Origin: Tepidibacter thalassicus DSM 15285
GTDB lineage: Bacteria > Bacillota > Clostridia > Peptostreptococcales > Peptostreptococcaceae
Reading direction: 5' to 3'
Assembly: GCF_900129915.1 (NCBI RefSeq)
Contig: NZ_FQXH01000017.1
Span: 1-46,543 of the forward strand
DNA length: 46,543 nt
Of this stretch, positions 11,201-18,342 are shown piece by piece. The notes beneath the pieces were generated by a model. The model was not told the origin of the DNA, did not search any database, and was given only the letters and a program-made list of their open reading frames with translations. Positions within the stretch are counted from its first letter, which is position 1. Each line of letters starts with the position of its first letter. Position numbers and translations under genes: made by a program.

Positions 11201-11276
11201 TGGAACGACAGACTTGACAGATAAGGCTGGAAATAAAGTTGCAAATTTTATTACTCAAGTTGTAAATAATAATTAG
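8220..11276 (+). CDS. Secreted surface protein with about eight Ig-like (SbsA/Big_5-type) repeats
   Basis: The product is 1018 aa from the ATG at 8220, chosen because AGGAGG lies 8 bases upstream; a TTG six codons earlier falls within or before that site. Residues 1-26 are a signal peptide. Residues ~27-115 form a non-repeated N-terminal domain. From ~120 on there are about eight repeats of ~100 residues with the pattern TAPxLxxVxA...VKVTFSEAVD, the signature of SbsA-type Ig-like domains common in S-layer proteins. No SLH, CWB2, LPXTG or choline-binding anchor is visible. It probably shares the transcript of the SLH gene upstream, with only a hairpin between. The sequence is rich in Thr and Ser, so it is a possible O-glycosylation substrate. 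It may be a second S-layer component or be held by protein contacts. Confidence 0.85.
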   Translation: MKRSKKVMTLTLATAMVCGATSMAFAYNGMDGIQIDNKFYSIDYIVGEHAEAFSDIFGPANTENVIIDMNGKSAKFSDYLATNPADFDTWASNPDVQTPANATTIVKGDGTEIPVETPEQELKVESVKAINAKEIEIKFNKEIDEDTVVAVNFSINADSLADSGTYNSSNTSVALQDDKKTVKITMTNSSVYLTEGAAYAVEVSKNIADAEGNKLGTDYTETILFSDKTAPELASVTAAAQEGKTTTSIKVKFTEPVSATGALIKVNGVTATVTSGNETDELTLTTTDLTAGQTYELYIANLEDVNGNKISPNPLSFNFIVESDAAAPTVSSVEALNDKQVKVTFSEAVDTSSVTTSTVKVKKGDTILSRTVSWNTDNTEMTLTLTTNPFTGVTGDTVDVSVVINGVKDDNNNAMTETSNTVTLTKDTTAPSLVEAKVDQTTNKIQLVFDEEVAELTGYSDITITDQDGVEVARLTEGAAGDVTIVADADGKNTIVVLDFVTSANKTYTINVPKEVVKDLAWEANKNIAFSTTVTVGDTTDTTKPELATVTNEITSATGTNTSTINTNPVIGDVGYRNELYVMFNEEMTGGTDATSAINPSNYLLDGEPLPDGTTLAFVNSEKKLVRITFPDGTFIKDETRALTIQNVADKAGNIIDTVVKSFNAYDNVAPVLTSGKLVTAGQSGSQPFQIKLIFDEAMDSSALANIANDIVIKENGTVVNLNGSLSASLDIEDTTNKTVVISSDNNNDVLNPNTTLTVETAGGTIDGLKDASEDKNAAKKEVTVTLGDGVAPANLTITKFAGVDHTDFDDFDKLYIQDGIEIKGAYTDSDVATIVAKWDDETDVTDPVEVAAIIDADNKTYIIPAADLSTLADGDKLTLKVTTIDTNGNKNEQDFIVIAGSENNNEIGENVTLDRTAPTVASASVNNTTLTITFNEILSGSSANKEAFSITSTGNSNEDIGVSSVSVSGDTVTLILDKSPTTGNTVTVSYIANGTTDLTDKAGNKVANFITQVVNNN

Positions 11277-11308
11277 AACATTTGGGATGGTTCTATTTGT
11301 TTACATCA

Positions 11309-11347
11309 AAGAGAGAATTAGCCTTTTGGGGTTGATTCTCTCTTTTT
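11309..11347 (+). terminator. Terminator of the surface-protein operon
   Basis: AAGAGAGAATTA at 11309 pairs with TGATTCTCTCTT ending near 11344, and further T residues follow. It lies 33 bases after the stop of the Ig-repeat gene. Confidence 0.85.
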
Positions 11348-11444
11348 CTTTAACACAAGGGGATGGTTTGGTACGGCTCCTTAGTTTAATATTTATTCAA
11401 TCTCTGCACTTTTGACACTTTCTATTCCATATTTATATAAATCA

Positions 11445-12345
11445 TTATATAAATTCTTCTGTCCATTCATCATCTCTAGCTTGCTGTTTGCTCTTCAGAT
11501 CTCTTAAATACTCTTTTAGGGTACGATAAGCCCTCTTATATAAGAAGTCTTCACTATTAATTAGCGACAACAAGGTATCGTGTTTCTCAGCATTTTCGCG
11601 AACTTTTTCTACTGAAAACCAGTAATCACCGTCAACTTTTATAAATGTTGAGAATTCAGTATAATCAAGATCCCCTACATCATTATAAACAGTCTTACAT
11701 TGGTCAATTTCATCATTTTTTATCTTTTTAAACTTTTCAAGTATCTCAGGGACTTTATTCATAATTTTATTGTTGTCATAGTAAGTAGTTTTATCTAAGT
11801 CGAATTGCATCAGTGTATCAATAATGAAAAAGTATAACTTCGAATTTGCCATAAATGCTCTGTTATCACCAATACTGAAATCGTAATAAGATTCATTATA
11901 CATCTCATCTTGCTCATTATCATATTCAATACATTTAGGGTATTGAATCCACACTCTAATATCTGGGTGCATCTTTTTTAGAAAAGTCCAATAGGCATCA
12001 TCATCAGATGAGCTATCATCAATTATACTCTTTAAAAATGGTATAATAATAAACTCTTCAACTTTTTCAGGTGCCATATCATAGAGCATATCAAGTACTG
12101 TATCTCCAATGTTATCACGTAGATTAAAGAATTTAATTAAACCAGCAGATAGAACCCCTTTTTTACTCGTAGATACTTTTTCAAAGCCGCTCTTTAAATT
12201 CTTGGCACAAAAATATTCTTGAAACGAACGATGAAGGAAATAAAATTTACCCCATCAGGAAGTAACAAACATAGATTATTACTAAGGTCATATAGAAAGT
12301 CATTTGCACTAATTTTTGTAGACGTATTTTTTAAGTAGTTATTGT
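11445..12345 (-). pseudogene. Remnant of a NACHT-type STAND NTPase (region after the ATPase)
   Basis: An intact frame of 214 codons covers 11445-12089, but coding sense continues upstream in the same frame to about 12250. There it reads FYFLHRSFQEYFCAKNL, the well-known motif that follows NACHT ATPase domains. A 1-base frameshift near 12250 then joins a further stretch (ANDFLYDLSNNLCLLPDG), also typical of these proteins. The frame is blocked by a stop near 12348. The Walker A and B part of the NACHT domain is missing. The C-terminal ~200 residues are acidic and of unknown family. Many NACHT proteins are anti-phage defence effectors, so this may be what remains of a defence gene. It ends back-to-back against the D5 helicase fragment. 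Confidence 0.65.
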
Positions 12346-12775
12346 CTAATTAAGTATAGCCTATCCATATTGGTAGGGTACTTACTTTTTAGACGAAATG
12401 AAATGGGTAAGTGTTTTATTCTCACTGGAAGTGGGAGTAATGGGAAGTCCATATTCCTTGATATGATTAAAAATTTATTGGGTAGTGATAATTATTCATC
12501 TCTTGGAATAAATGAACTCGGTGAGAGATTTAAAACTGCAGAGCTTTTCCACAAATTAGCTAACATTGGAGATGACATTAGTAAAAAGTATATTGATGAT
12601 AATGCTATTTTTAAAAAATTAGTTACTGGAGAAACGGTTAATGTAGAGAGAAAAGGAAAGGACCTTTTTGAATTTAATAACTATGTAAAGCTTATTTTTA
12701 GTGCAAATAAACTATCAAGAATAAATGATATTTCAGATGGTTTAATGAGAAGTGTTAATGTCAATATTAAATTTA
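12340..12775 (+). pseudogene. D5-type primase-helicase, SF3 helicase fragment (5' and 3' truncated)
   Basis: The translation reads GYLLFRRNEMGKCFILTGSG, then SNGKS (Walker A), then KTAELFHKLANIGDDI, KKLVTGETVNVERKGKD and KLIFSANKL. This is the superfamily 3 helicase core of phage and plasmid D5/P4-like primases (PF19263-like). The N-terminal primase part is absent, and the 3' end is replaced by the IS21 terminus at ~12776. Its C-terminal continuation lies on the far side of that element at 14858-15181. The only possible start is an internal TTG, so no functional product is expected. Confidence 0.75.
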
Positions 12776-12816
12776 ACGAATTTGCAAATATAATTTTTAA
12801 CACTTTTGTTAAATTA

Positions 12817-13566
12817 TTATTTTGAATTAGTCGCTATTTTATCCTTAGTTCTATAGGAACGACCAGTTATTTTTACTATTGTAGAATGATGCAATAATCT
12901 ATCTAAAATAGCATTGGCGATGGTTGTATCGCCAAATATTTCATGCCATTTGCTAAACTCCTTATTAGTTGTAATAATTGTACTAGCCTTTTCATAACGC
13001 TTATTTATCAATTGAAAGAACATATTTGCTTCTTCTTTTGAAATTGGTAAGTAATTAATTTCATCGATAATTAAAATTTTATATTTTGCATAATGTTTAA
13101 GCCTAGTTTCTAATCTATTTTCTAAATGTGCTCTCTTTAAATTCAATAAAAGATCATGACAGTTTATAAAATATGTTGAATTTCTTTTCTTTGCTGCTGC
13201 TATACCAATAGATACAGATAAATGACTTTTACCTACACCAGAGTTACCTGAAAATAATATGTTTTCTTTTTTTTCTAAAAACCTTAGTGTGCTTAAATCT
13301 CTTATTTTATCTTGAGTGATTGTAGGTTGAAAACTAAAATCAAAATTATCAAAGGTTTTTAAAAAAGGAAAATTAGCCACTTTAACACATGCATTTATAG
13401 CTTTTTCTTCCTTAAGTTGTATTTCAAGTTTGATAAGTTCATTTAATGCATCAACAACTGTTTTTTCTCCTGATGTGATTAAATCTATGTATGTATCTAT
13501 ATTTTCTTTTATTTGAGTTAAATTTAATTGCTCTAGATTGTTTAATAAAGTTGTATATGTATTCAT
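12817..13566 (-). CDS. istB: IS21 helper ATPase IstB
   Basis: The product is 249 aa, the usual IstB length. It is an AAA+ ATPase that helps the IstA transposase choose and remodel target DNA. Walker A is GNSGVGKSHL, Walker B is KILIIDEINYLP, and ITTNKEFSKWHEIFGD followed by DRLLHHS is the family hallmark near the C-terminus. The start at 13566 follows the istA stop by five bases, so the two were translationally linked. The frame is intact, but its partner istA is broken, so the element is unlikely to move by itself. Confidence 0.92.
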   Translation of the reverse strand: MNTYTTLLNNLEQLNLTQIKENIDTYIDLITSGEKTVVDALNELIKLEIQLKEEKAINACVKVANFPFLKTFDNFDFSFQPTITQDKIRDLSTLRFLEKKENILFSGNSGVGKSHLSVSIGIAAAKKRNSTYFINCHDLLLNLKRAHLENRLETRLKHYAKYKILIIDEINYLPISKEEANMFFQLINKRYEKASTIITTNKEFSKWHEIFGDTTIANAILDRLLHHSTIVKITGRSYRTKDKIATNSK

Positions 13567-13571
13567 TTTTT

Positions 13572-14779
13572 CTATCCTTTCAAATTATCTAATAGCTTTA
13601 AATTTTCCGTTGCAAACTTTGTAATATCATCATCACTCTTATATGCAAGTTTTTCATTAATAATATTTTTATAATCATCTTCATTATAATTAATAATTCT
13701 CTCAGTTAATTTATGTATTCTTATTAAATCTGTGTTATTATAAATATATAATTTATTTTCAAATTTTCTTATTTTAAGGGTTTTGTTAATAAATTTATGT
13801 GGAACAGAATATTTTTTTCCTTTGTAATTAATCATTGAATCATTATGAACTGTGGTGGGTTTCATATAATTTAAATACGATTCAATAATGTCTTTATTTG
13901 GTAAGGGAGAAAGATGTTCTTTTTCTTTTCTTAAAAGCATTATAGGTTTCACTTTTGTCGTTTGATTAATTTCATTATTTACATCATTACTTAATCTATT
14001 AATTATTGTAATTAGTTCTTCTTCGTCTTTGAATTCACCATTATAAGGTATTATTCTATTTATAAATCTATTAGCAGATTCCACTTTTCCTTTTGTTTGG
14101 GGTGATCTTACTTTACATTCTTTATATTTTTTTGGGGTAAAATTAAAATTTTTTGCAAATTGATTAAATTCTCAATGAATTTTTTTGTTTTTATATTTAC
14201 AATACTGCTCATATTATCTGTTAATAATTTTTGGAGGACACCGCCATAATATATAAATGATTCAATTAAACATTTTATCACATCCTCTTTTGTTTTAGAT
14301 TTACTATAAGTAAATTTGTGCATACGTGATGCTCCTAATGTAGTTGTTAAAATATTAAATTTAAAGGTTTCACCATATTTTGAAGTCATAGTTATATTTT
14401 CTTTAAAATCAAACTGAAGTTGTTCTCCAAGTTTTGTTTCAAATCTTGGATGTACAATAGATTTTTGTTTTTCTTTAAGATTATTCTTTCTGACATAATA
14501 ATCAAAGTTTGCTCGTGTTCCAATCGATGAATCTTTAGTGAAAAAATATTTATACACCCCAGTTATTGTAGCTCCAGGTAAATTAATTTTTTCTTTAATC
14601 TCATCTAGATATTTATCTAATTTAGAACTTCTTTTTCTAGTATTTTTCTTTTCAAAGCCTTTATCATATTTAGATATCGTTTGCCTTGAAATACCATATT
14701 TTCTTGCTAAATCGCTATAATTTGGTTTCATTCTTAAACTCCTTAAAATATTTAATTCTGTTTTAATATTTTCTAGCAT
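13572..14779 (-). pseudogene. istA: IS21 transposase IstA, inactivated by a frameshift
   Basis: The start ATG at 14779 has AAGGAGGT upstream. The N-terminal half has a helix-turn-helix (YSDLARKYGISRQTISKYDK) and the first catalytic Asp in LQFDFKENI; LLTDNMSSIV gives the second. Near 14170 the frame is lost. In the next frame the protein continues as NQFAKNFNFTPKKYKECKVR, then SPQTKGKVESANRF with the catalytic Glu. A one-base deletion restores a normal IstA, so this is a single recent lesion. The rest (13572-14084) reads through to a normal stop. Confidence 0.88.
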
Positions 14780-14857
14780 ATTAATTACCTCCTTAGTTGG
14801 AAGCAATTATATCATTTAGTTTGCAATTGTGTTAAGTTTTATATTTGCAATTTCGTA

Positions 14858-15181
14858 TATTTTTATTTTAGCATTAATAGAAGGCTTGTAATTAGTCCTT
14901 TTAATGCAGTTTTCATTGAAAAGGATGTGGATTTTGATGTATTTATTAAAGACAAGCTTTTAACTAAATCAGCTATGGAATATTTGTTAAAATTTGGTGT
15001 TGAAGGATTAAAAAGAGTGATAACTACAGGATTTATTAAGCCGTTAGTAGTAACAAAAGAGAAGAAGGAATATGAAATGGTTAATAATCCAGTTTTAACT
15101 TTCATAAATGAAGGAATAAAAATAGAAAAAGATGTTACAGATATTTATTTATTTTTTATATTAAGAGAAAAAAGAGAGTAG
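14858..15181 (+). pseudogene. D5-type primase-helicase, C-terminal fragment
   Basis: The frame reads NRRLVISPFNAVFIEKDVDF, then FIKDKLLTKSAMEYLLKFG and RVITTGFIKP, and ends at 15181. This matches the end of D5-like helicases after the arginine-finger region, and is the partner of the fragment at 12340-12775. The left fragment ends in MRSVNVNIKFN, which aligns with RRLVISPFNA here. The two pieces thus overlap by about ten codons with differing sequence, so they are not a simple split of one gene. Confidence 0.7.
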
Positions 15182-15286
15182 CTAAAAAATTATTATATAT
15201 AAAATAAATGTATATATTATATATAATAATCTGTAACATTGTGAAAATATTATAGTCTCTGCTGTGAAAACCGAAGGTGTAAAATT

Positions 15287-15349
15287 ATGAATCTAAGAAA
15301 AGCAAGTGAAATTGATACAGAGTTAGAGAAATTTAAAGAGAAAAAATAG
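15287..15349 (+). CDS. Possible 20-aa peptide in phage remnant
   Basis: A short frame, MNLRKASEIDTELEKFKEKK, starts 8 bases after GAAGGTG and ends by overlapping the start of the next broken gene. This spacing is typical of tightly packed phage genes. It may be a real small phage protein or the end of a larger lost one. No family is recognised. Confidence 0.3.
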   Translation: MNLRKASEIDTELEKFKEKK

Positions 15350-15671
15350 TTTTTATCTGCAGTCACTTTGCAGGAGATGTTGAAGGGAACACAGAAAGGG
15401 TCAGAAGATATGGAAGATTTGATGTAACTAAAAATGCAGTTCCCTTTATATTTTATCTTTTTTTTTCACAGTTTTTAAATGAAGATGATCTTGAGGAAAG
15501 AAGGTTAGTTATTGATATGGGAATGCATGTACTAAAACTATGTAATGAAATTTGGGTATTTGGAAATCGTATATCATTAGGTATAGCTGTAGAAATAAAA
15601 AAGCTGAATCTTTAGGCATTTTAATAAAATATTTTATTGTAGACTGCAGACTGGTAAAAGAGGTAAAATGA
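15340..15671 (+). pseudogene. DUF7768/DUF4406-like phage protein, frameshifted
   Basis: The frame reads IVFICSHFAGDVEGNTERVR, then RLVIDMGMHVLKLCNEIWVF and GNRISLGIAVEIKK. This resembles small nucleoside-hydrolase-fold phage proteins with the pattern FICSPxRGD...GxxLLxxCDEVWVFG. In the A-run near 15600 one base is missing; the sense continues in the next frame (AESLGILIKYFIVD) to a stop at 15669-15671. The upstream start is also not evident. Non-functional. Confidence 0.6.
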
Positions 15672-15877
15672 TGGAGAAAATAGATTATTTTGCTTATAAG
15701 CCAAGAAGTTGTAATGTACTTAATGAGAAAAAATGTGATGGATGTGGGTTTTTTAAAACTCAAGAAGAATTTAAGCTATGACAAAAGAAGGCACTAGAGA
15801 GAATACTTCCTTTGGATGAAGATACAAGAATTCATATAATTGAAACCTACTATGGTGGAAAAATAGAGGTAATATAA
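15668..15877 (+). pseudogene. Small cysteine-containing phage protein with an in-frame stop
   Basis: The frame starts MMEKIDYFAYKPRSCNVLNE, overlaps the previous stop and has the cysteine pattern C...KKCDGCGFF, a possible zinc site. A TGA at 15779-15781 interrupts it. The same frame then continues as KALERILPLDEDTRIHIIET and YYGGKIEV to a TAA at 15875. The reading sense on both sides of the TGA indicates a nonsense mutation, not two genes. Function unknown. Confidence 0.5.
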
Positions 15878-15897
15878 TAATAATTGATAAAGAATAT

Positions 15898-16341
15898 TTG
15901 TCACAGGCAATATGGCTTGATAAAATTATCAATAACAAATTGGAGGAAAAAGAAAGACTGCAGGCACTGGCTAAAAAAACAACATTCACATACAGAGAGG
16001 ATAAAGTATCAGGAGGAAAAAATACTAAAAGTCAAATGAAAGAAATCATTGTGAAAATTATAGATCTTGAATATGAGATAGTTGCAGATATAGACAGATT
16101 TGTAGATTTGAAAAAAGAAATTATGGACACTATTAACCAAGTTAAAGATTCATGTTATCAGCTTTTGCTGGAAATGTGATACATCAATAACAAAGGCTGG
16201 GATGAGATTGCTATGGTAATAGGTTATAATAAGCATTATACGATGAAGCTGCATGGTAGAGCTTTAAAAATAATTGATGAAATTTTAAAAGAGGATACTA
16301 AAAGACATAGAAAGACACCTACCACCTATGGTATAGTATAA
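15898..16341 (+). pseudogene. DUF1492/ArpU-like phage regulator with a nonsense mutation
   Basis: The first 93 codons (SQAIWLDKIINNKLEEKERL ... IIVKIIDLEYEIVADIDRFV) match DUF1492-type phage proteins, which sit near the late-gene regulator. After the TGA at 16177-16179 the same frame continues YINNKGWDEIAMVIGYNKHY, then TMKLHGRALKIIDEI, the usual helix-turn-helix end. A single base change (CGA to TGA) explains it. The start is probably upstream of the TTG at 15898. This is the end of the decayed phage gene block; the terminase genes expected next are absent. Confidence 0.65.
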
Positions 16342-16440
16342 AGTGTAAAGGTATAGAAAATTAAGGGAACTATATGTTGTTTGAATATGCCGAGGTTATA
16401 TCGATTCGATTCTAATGAAATGTAGCATTCTTGATAAATG

Positions 16441-16470
16441 GGCCCTCATTAAAAGTAAGAGGGTCTTTTC
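16441..16470 (+). terminator. Terminator-like hairpin at the end of the phage remnant
   Basis: GGCCCTC pairs with GAGGGTC (one G-T pair) around an 11-base loop, followed by TTTTC. It separates the decayed phage genes from the MazF-like gene. Confidence 0.7.
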
Positions 16471-16643
16471 TATGCCAGGAAAATTAGAAAGTTAAAGCAA
16501 AGTACAAATCATAGGTTTTTATGTAAAATAAAACAATATGAAAATTTTAGCAAAATATGTTATACTGAAATAGCAAAAATGTATTTGAGTTGGTGGGAAT
16601 CATACTATTTATGTAAATCTTTTTTAGATAAAGGGGAGAAGAT

Positions 16644-17291
16644 ATGGCAAGAAGTATTGATTTATCAAAGATACAACAATACCTAAAGTGGTTAAAGACA
16701 AAATTATACCTTGATTCAAATGCCAGTAGGGCAAGTAAAAGAGTTGTTAAAAGGGGTGAGGTTTATAGATGTAATCTAGGTCTAGGAATTGGTAGTGAAG
16801 AGTGCAAGGAGAGACCATGCCTAATTCTTCAAAATGATGCTGGTAATGTTATATCACCTAATACAATAGTTGCACCAATAACTCATACGGAATCTACATT
16901 ACCTGTAGTGGTATCAATTGCTAATAAATATAACGAATCTGGAGAAATTATTTTAGACGGGAATGTATTATTGGCTAATATGATATGTGTTAGCAAAGCT
17001 AGATTAGGAGATTATATAACTAAACTAGATTCTTCTGAAATGAAAGCAGTTGATAAAGCAATAGCAATTTCTGTCGATATAAAGCGTCATTATGATAAAT
17101 TACAAAACATACTTAATGATAAACTTGATTATATAGAGAAGCTCAAAAAAAAGATTAATGATTTAGAGGTTGAATTATCTAAGAAAAAAAATGAATTAAA
17201 TCGATTTGTTATGTTTAAAGAGGAATTTGGAATTAATGATATGGAAGAATTCCAAAGACAAATTAGGGAAGCTTTTTCAAAAAATCTCTAG
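16644..17291 (+). CDS. PemK/MazF-like endoribonuclease toxin with coiled-coil tail
   Basis: The product is 215 aa, about twice the usual MazF length. Residues 1-35 are a basic N-terminal extension. Residues ~36-145 match the PemK/MazF fold: VKRGEVYRCNLGLGIGSEE, ERPCLILQND with the conserved Arg, and TIVAPITH with the conserved Ser/Thr; these toxins cut mRNA at short motifs. Residues ~150-205 are a heptad-like Lys/Glu/Leu coiled coil (YIEKLKKKINDLEVELSKKK). AAAGGGGAG precedes the start. No antitoxin gene is visible on either side. It is the only intact non-transposon gene in the decayed zone, so it may be a phage-borne or selfish cargo gene. The coiled coil could self-inhibit or bind a partner (inference). 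Confidence 0.8.
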   Translation: MARSIDLSKIQQYLKWLKTKLYLDSNASRASKRVVKRGEVYRCNLGLGIGSEECKERPCLILQNDAGNVISPNTIVAPITHTESTLPVVVSIANKYNESGEIILDGNVLLANMICVSKARLGDYITKLDSSEMKAVDKAIAISVDIKRHYDKLQNILNDKLDYIEKLKKKINDLEVELSKKKNELNRFVMFKEEFGINDMEEFQRQIREAFSKNL

Positions 17292-17370
17292 ACAAAAAGG
17301 AGTTGAAATGTTATTATTAAGGTACAAAGATGCTATTCACGAGCGGGATAGTGGTATTATTATTTCAAAT

Positions 17371-17407
17371 AGGGGACTACGAGTGAGTTCCCTAGTATTA
17401 TTTTTTG
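17371..17407 (+). terminator. Terminator-like hairpin after the MazF-like gene (copy 1)
   Basis: AGGGGACT pairs with AGTTCCCT around a 7-base loop and is followed by AGTATTATTTTTT. A related element lies at 17521. Confidence 0.6.
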
Positions 17408-17479
17408 AAATTTTTGTAATCAAAACGATGTTCATGAATATAATTATAATAAACGGGTAAAATTATAATACACAAAGAT

Positions 17480-17502
17480 ACTTTGAGATGAATGCTCAAA
17501 GT
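17480..17502 (+). other. Small hairpin between the two terminator copies
   Basis: ACTTTGAG and CTCAAAGT are exact complements with a 7-base loop (ATGAATG). There is no T-run. Its role is not known. Confidence 0.4.
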
Positions 17503-17520
17503 GGTATAAAAAGCAAAGAT

Positions 17521-17556
17521 AGGGAGTCACGGGTGGGCTCTCTGGTATTTTTTTAG
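17521..17556 (+). terminator. Terminator-like hairpin (copy 2)
   Basis: AGGGAG pairs with CTCTCT and is followed by GGTATTTTTTT. Its shape and words (AGGGAGTC, GGTGGGCTCTCT, GTATTTTTTT) resemble the copy at 17371, so the two look like duplicated phage terminators. The ~200 bases that follow, 17557-17762, show no gene or structure that I can support. Confidence 0.6.
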
Positions 17557-17762
17557 GCTCTTTGTTAATAGTTGGGGTGGGGTTAGTTTTAATCCCGCTC
17601 TATTATTATATTTGAGCTTATTTTAATGTAATGATATGTTTTTAAGTACATTTAATAAACCTAGCTAAAATGTAGGTTTCAAATTGCTATTCAATTGATT
17701 TTTATAAGTTTTTAATTTAACTGATACAATGAATAATTCTATTACGAAATCTATGAAAGTTT

Positions 17763-18190
17763 TTAAACTTGTTTTAAAACTTTAATTTTATTATTAAACC
17801 CTTTAGTAGGACTATTAGTATAACCATATTTAAAAGCATTCTTTATTTCTTTAGACCATCTTCTAAATCTATCTGCACATTTTTCAAATTCTGGAATATC
17901 AGGGTTTTCTGCATTTTTAATCCACTCACTAAAAGCAGTTCTTTGATAGGAATACTTATCACTTTGACAGATCTCATAAAACTATACAAAGAATTTTTGG
18001 TAAAGTAGGTTTAGTGTAGTTTACTATGTTGAATATACGTATAACTGTAGAAATAGAAACATTAGCAGACTTAGCTACTTCAGTCATGCTAGTAAGTTTA
18101 GTAAGCTCTTGGCAAATATAATGGACCAAGCGGTTAGTTATACGGTGATATCGAGGAAGAAAGTCATAGGATTCATAAAATTTGCCTCTT
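17763..18190 (-). pseudogene. ISL3-family transposase remnant, central DDE part deleted
   Basis: Reading the minus strand, 18190-17990 gives FLPRYHRITNRLVHYICQEL, then a helix-turn-helix (AKSANVSISTVIRIFNIVNY) and KPTLPKIL, the N-terminal part of ISL3 transposases. After a stop, 17965-17763 gives AFSEWIKNAENPDIPEFEKC, then RWSKEIKNAF and NNKIKVLKQV, the C-terminal end of the same family. The ~200 residues holding the catalytic triad are gone, and no terminal repeats were identified. It marks the right edge of the mobile zone. Confidence 0.75.
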
Positions 18191-18295
18191 TGTCAATGTT
18201 AGGGTAGGTATTTGCGTTAAATACCTGCCTTTTTTAGTGCTTTTATTTCATAAAATAATGTTATGAAAACACTAAATTTGTTGAAAATAAAGAGA

Positions 18296-18301
18296 TATAA
18301 T
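18296..18301 (+). promoter_or_regulatory. Probable -10 box of the SLH gene
   Basis: A perfect TATAAT lies 41 bases before the ATG. No good -35 sits at 16-18 bases from it; TTGTTG is too close, at 12. The promoter is therefore only half supported. Confidence 0.4.
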
Positions 18302-18342
18302 GATATTGTATTAGATGGTAAAATATTCATTGGAGGTATGGT

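Larger units (their letters stand above)
12776..14856 (-). mobile_element. IS21-family insertion sequence (~2.08 kb), transposase frameshifted
   Basis: Inverted termini are visible. The left end at 12776 reads ACGAATTTGCAAATATAA. The right end, read inward from 14856, is ACGAAATTGCAAATATAA. A second block around GTGTTAA is also mirrored, and TTGCAATT words repeat near the right end as IS21 elements often show. Inside are istA (frameshifted) and istB on the minus strand. The length matches the family. It sits within a D5 helicase gene. I could not identify a clean target-site duplication: the flanks read AAATTTA and ATATTTT. Confidence 0.85.

Noticed and set aside
14538..14720. Plus-strand 60-codon frame within istA
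   Set aside because: It is the antisense of the IstA helix-turn-helix region, without a ribosome site.
16177..16179. TGA read as a sense codon (selenocysteine or recoding), also 15779-15781
   Set aside because: Neighbouring genes also carry frameshifts, no SECIS-like stem was noticed, and a simple CGA to TGA or CAA-type change in decaying phage genes explains both.
17309..17460. Possible 50-aa peptide (MLLLRYKDAIHERDSG...) after the MazF-like gene
   Set aside because: Although AAAGGAG precedes its ATG, it reads straight through a terminator hairpin at 17371 and its codons show no protein-like pattern. A toxin/antitoxin partner role was considered but cannot be supported.
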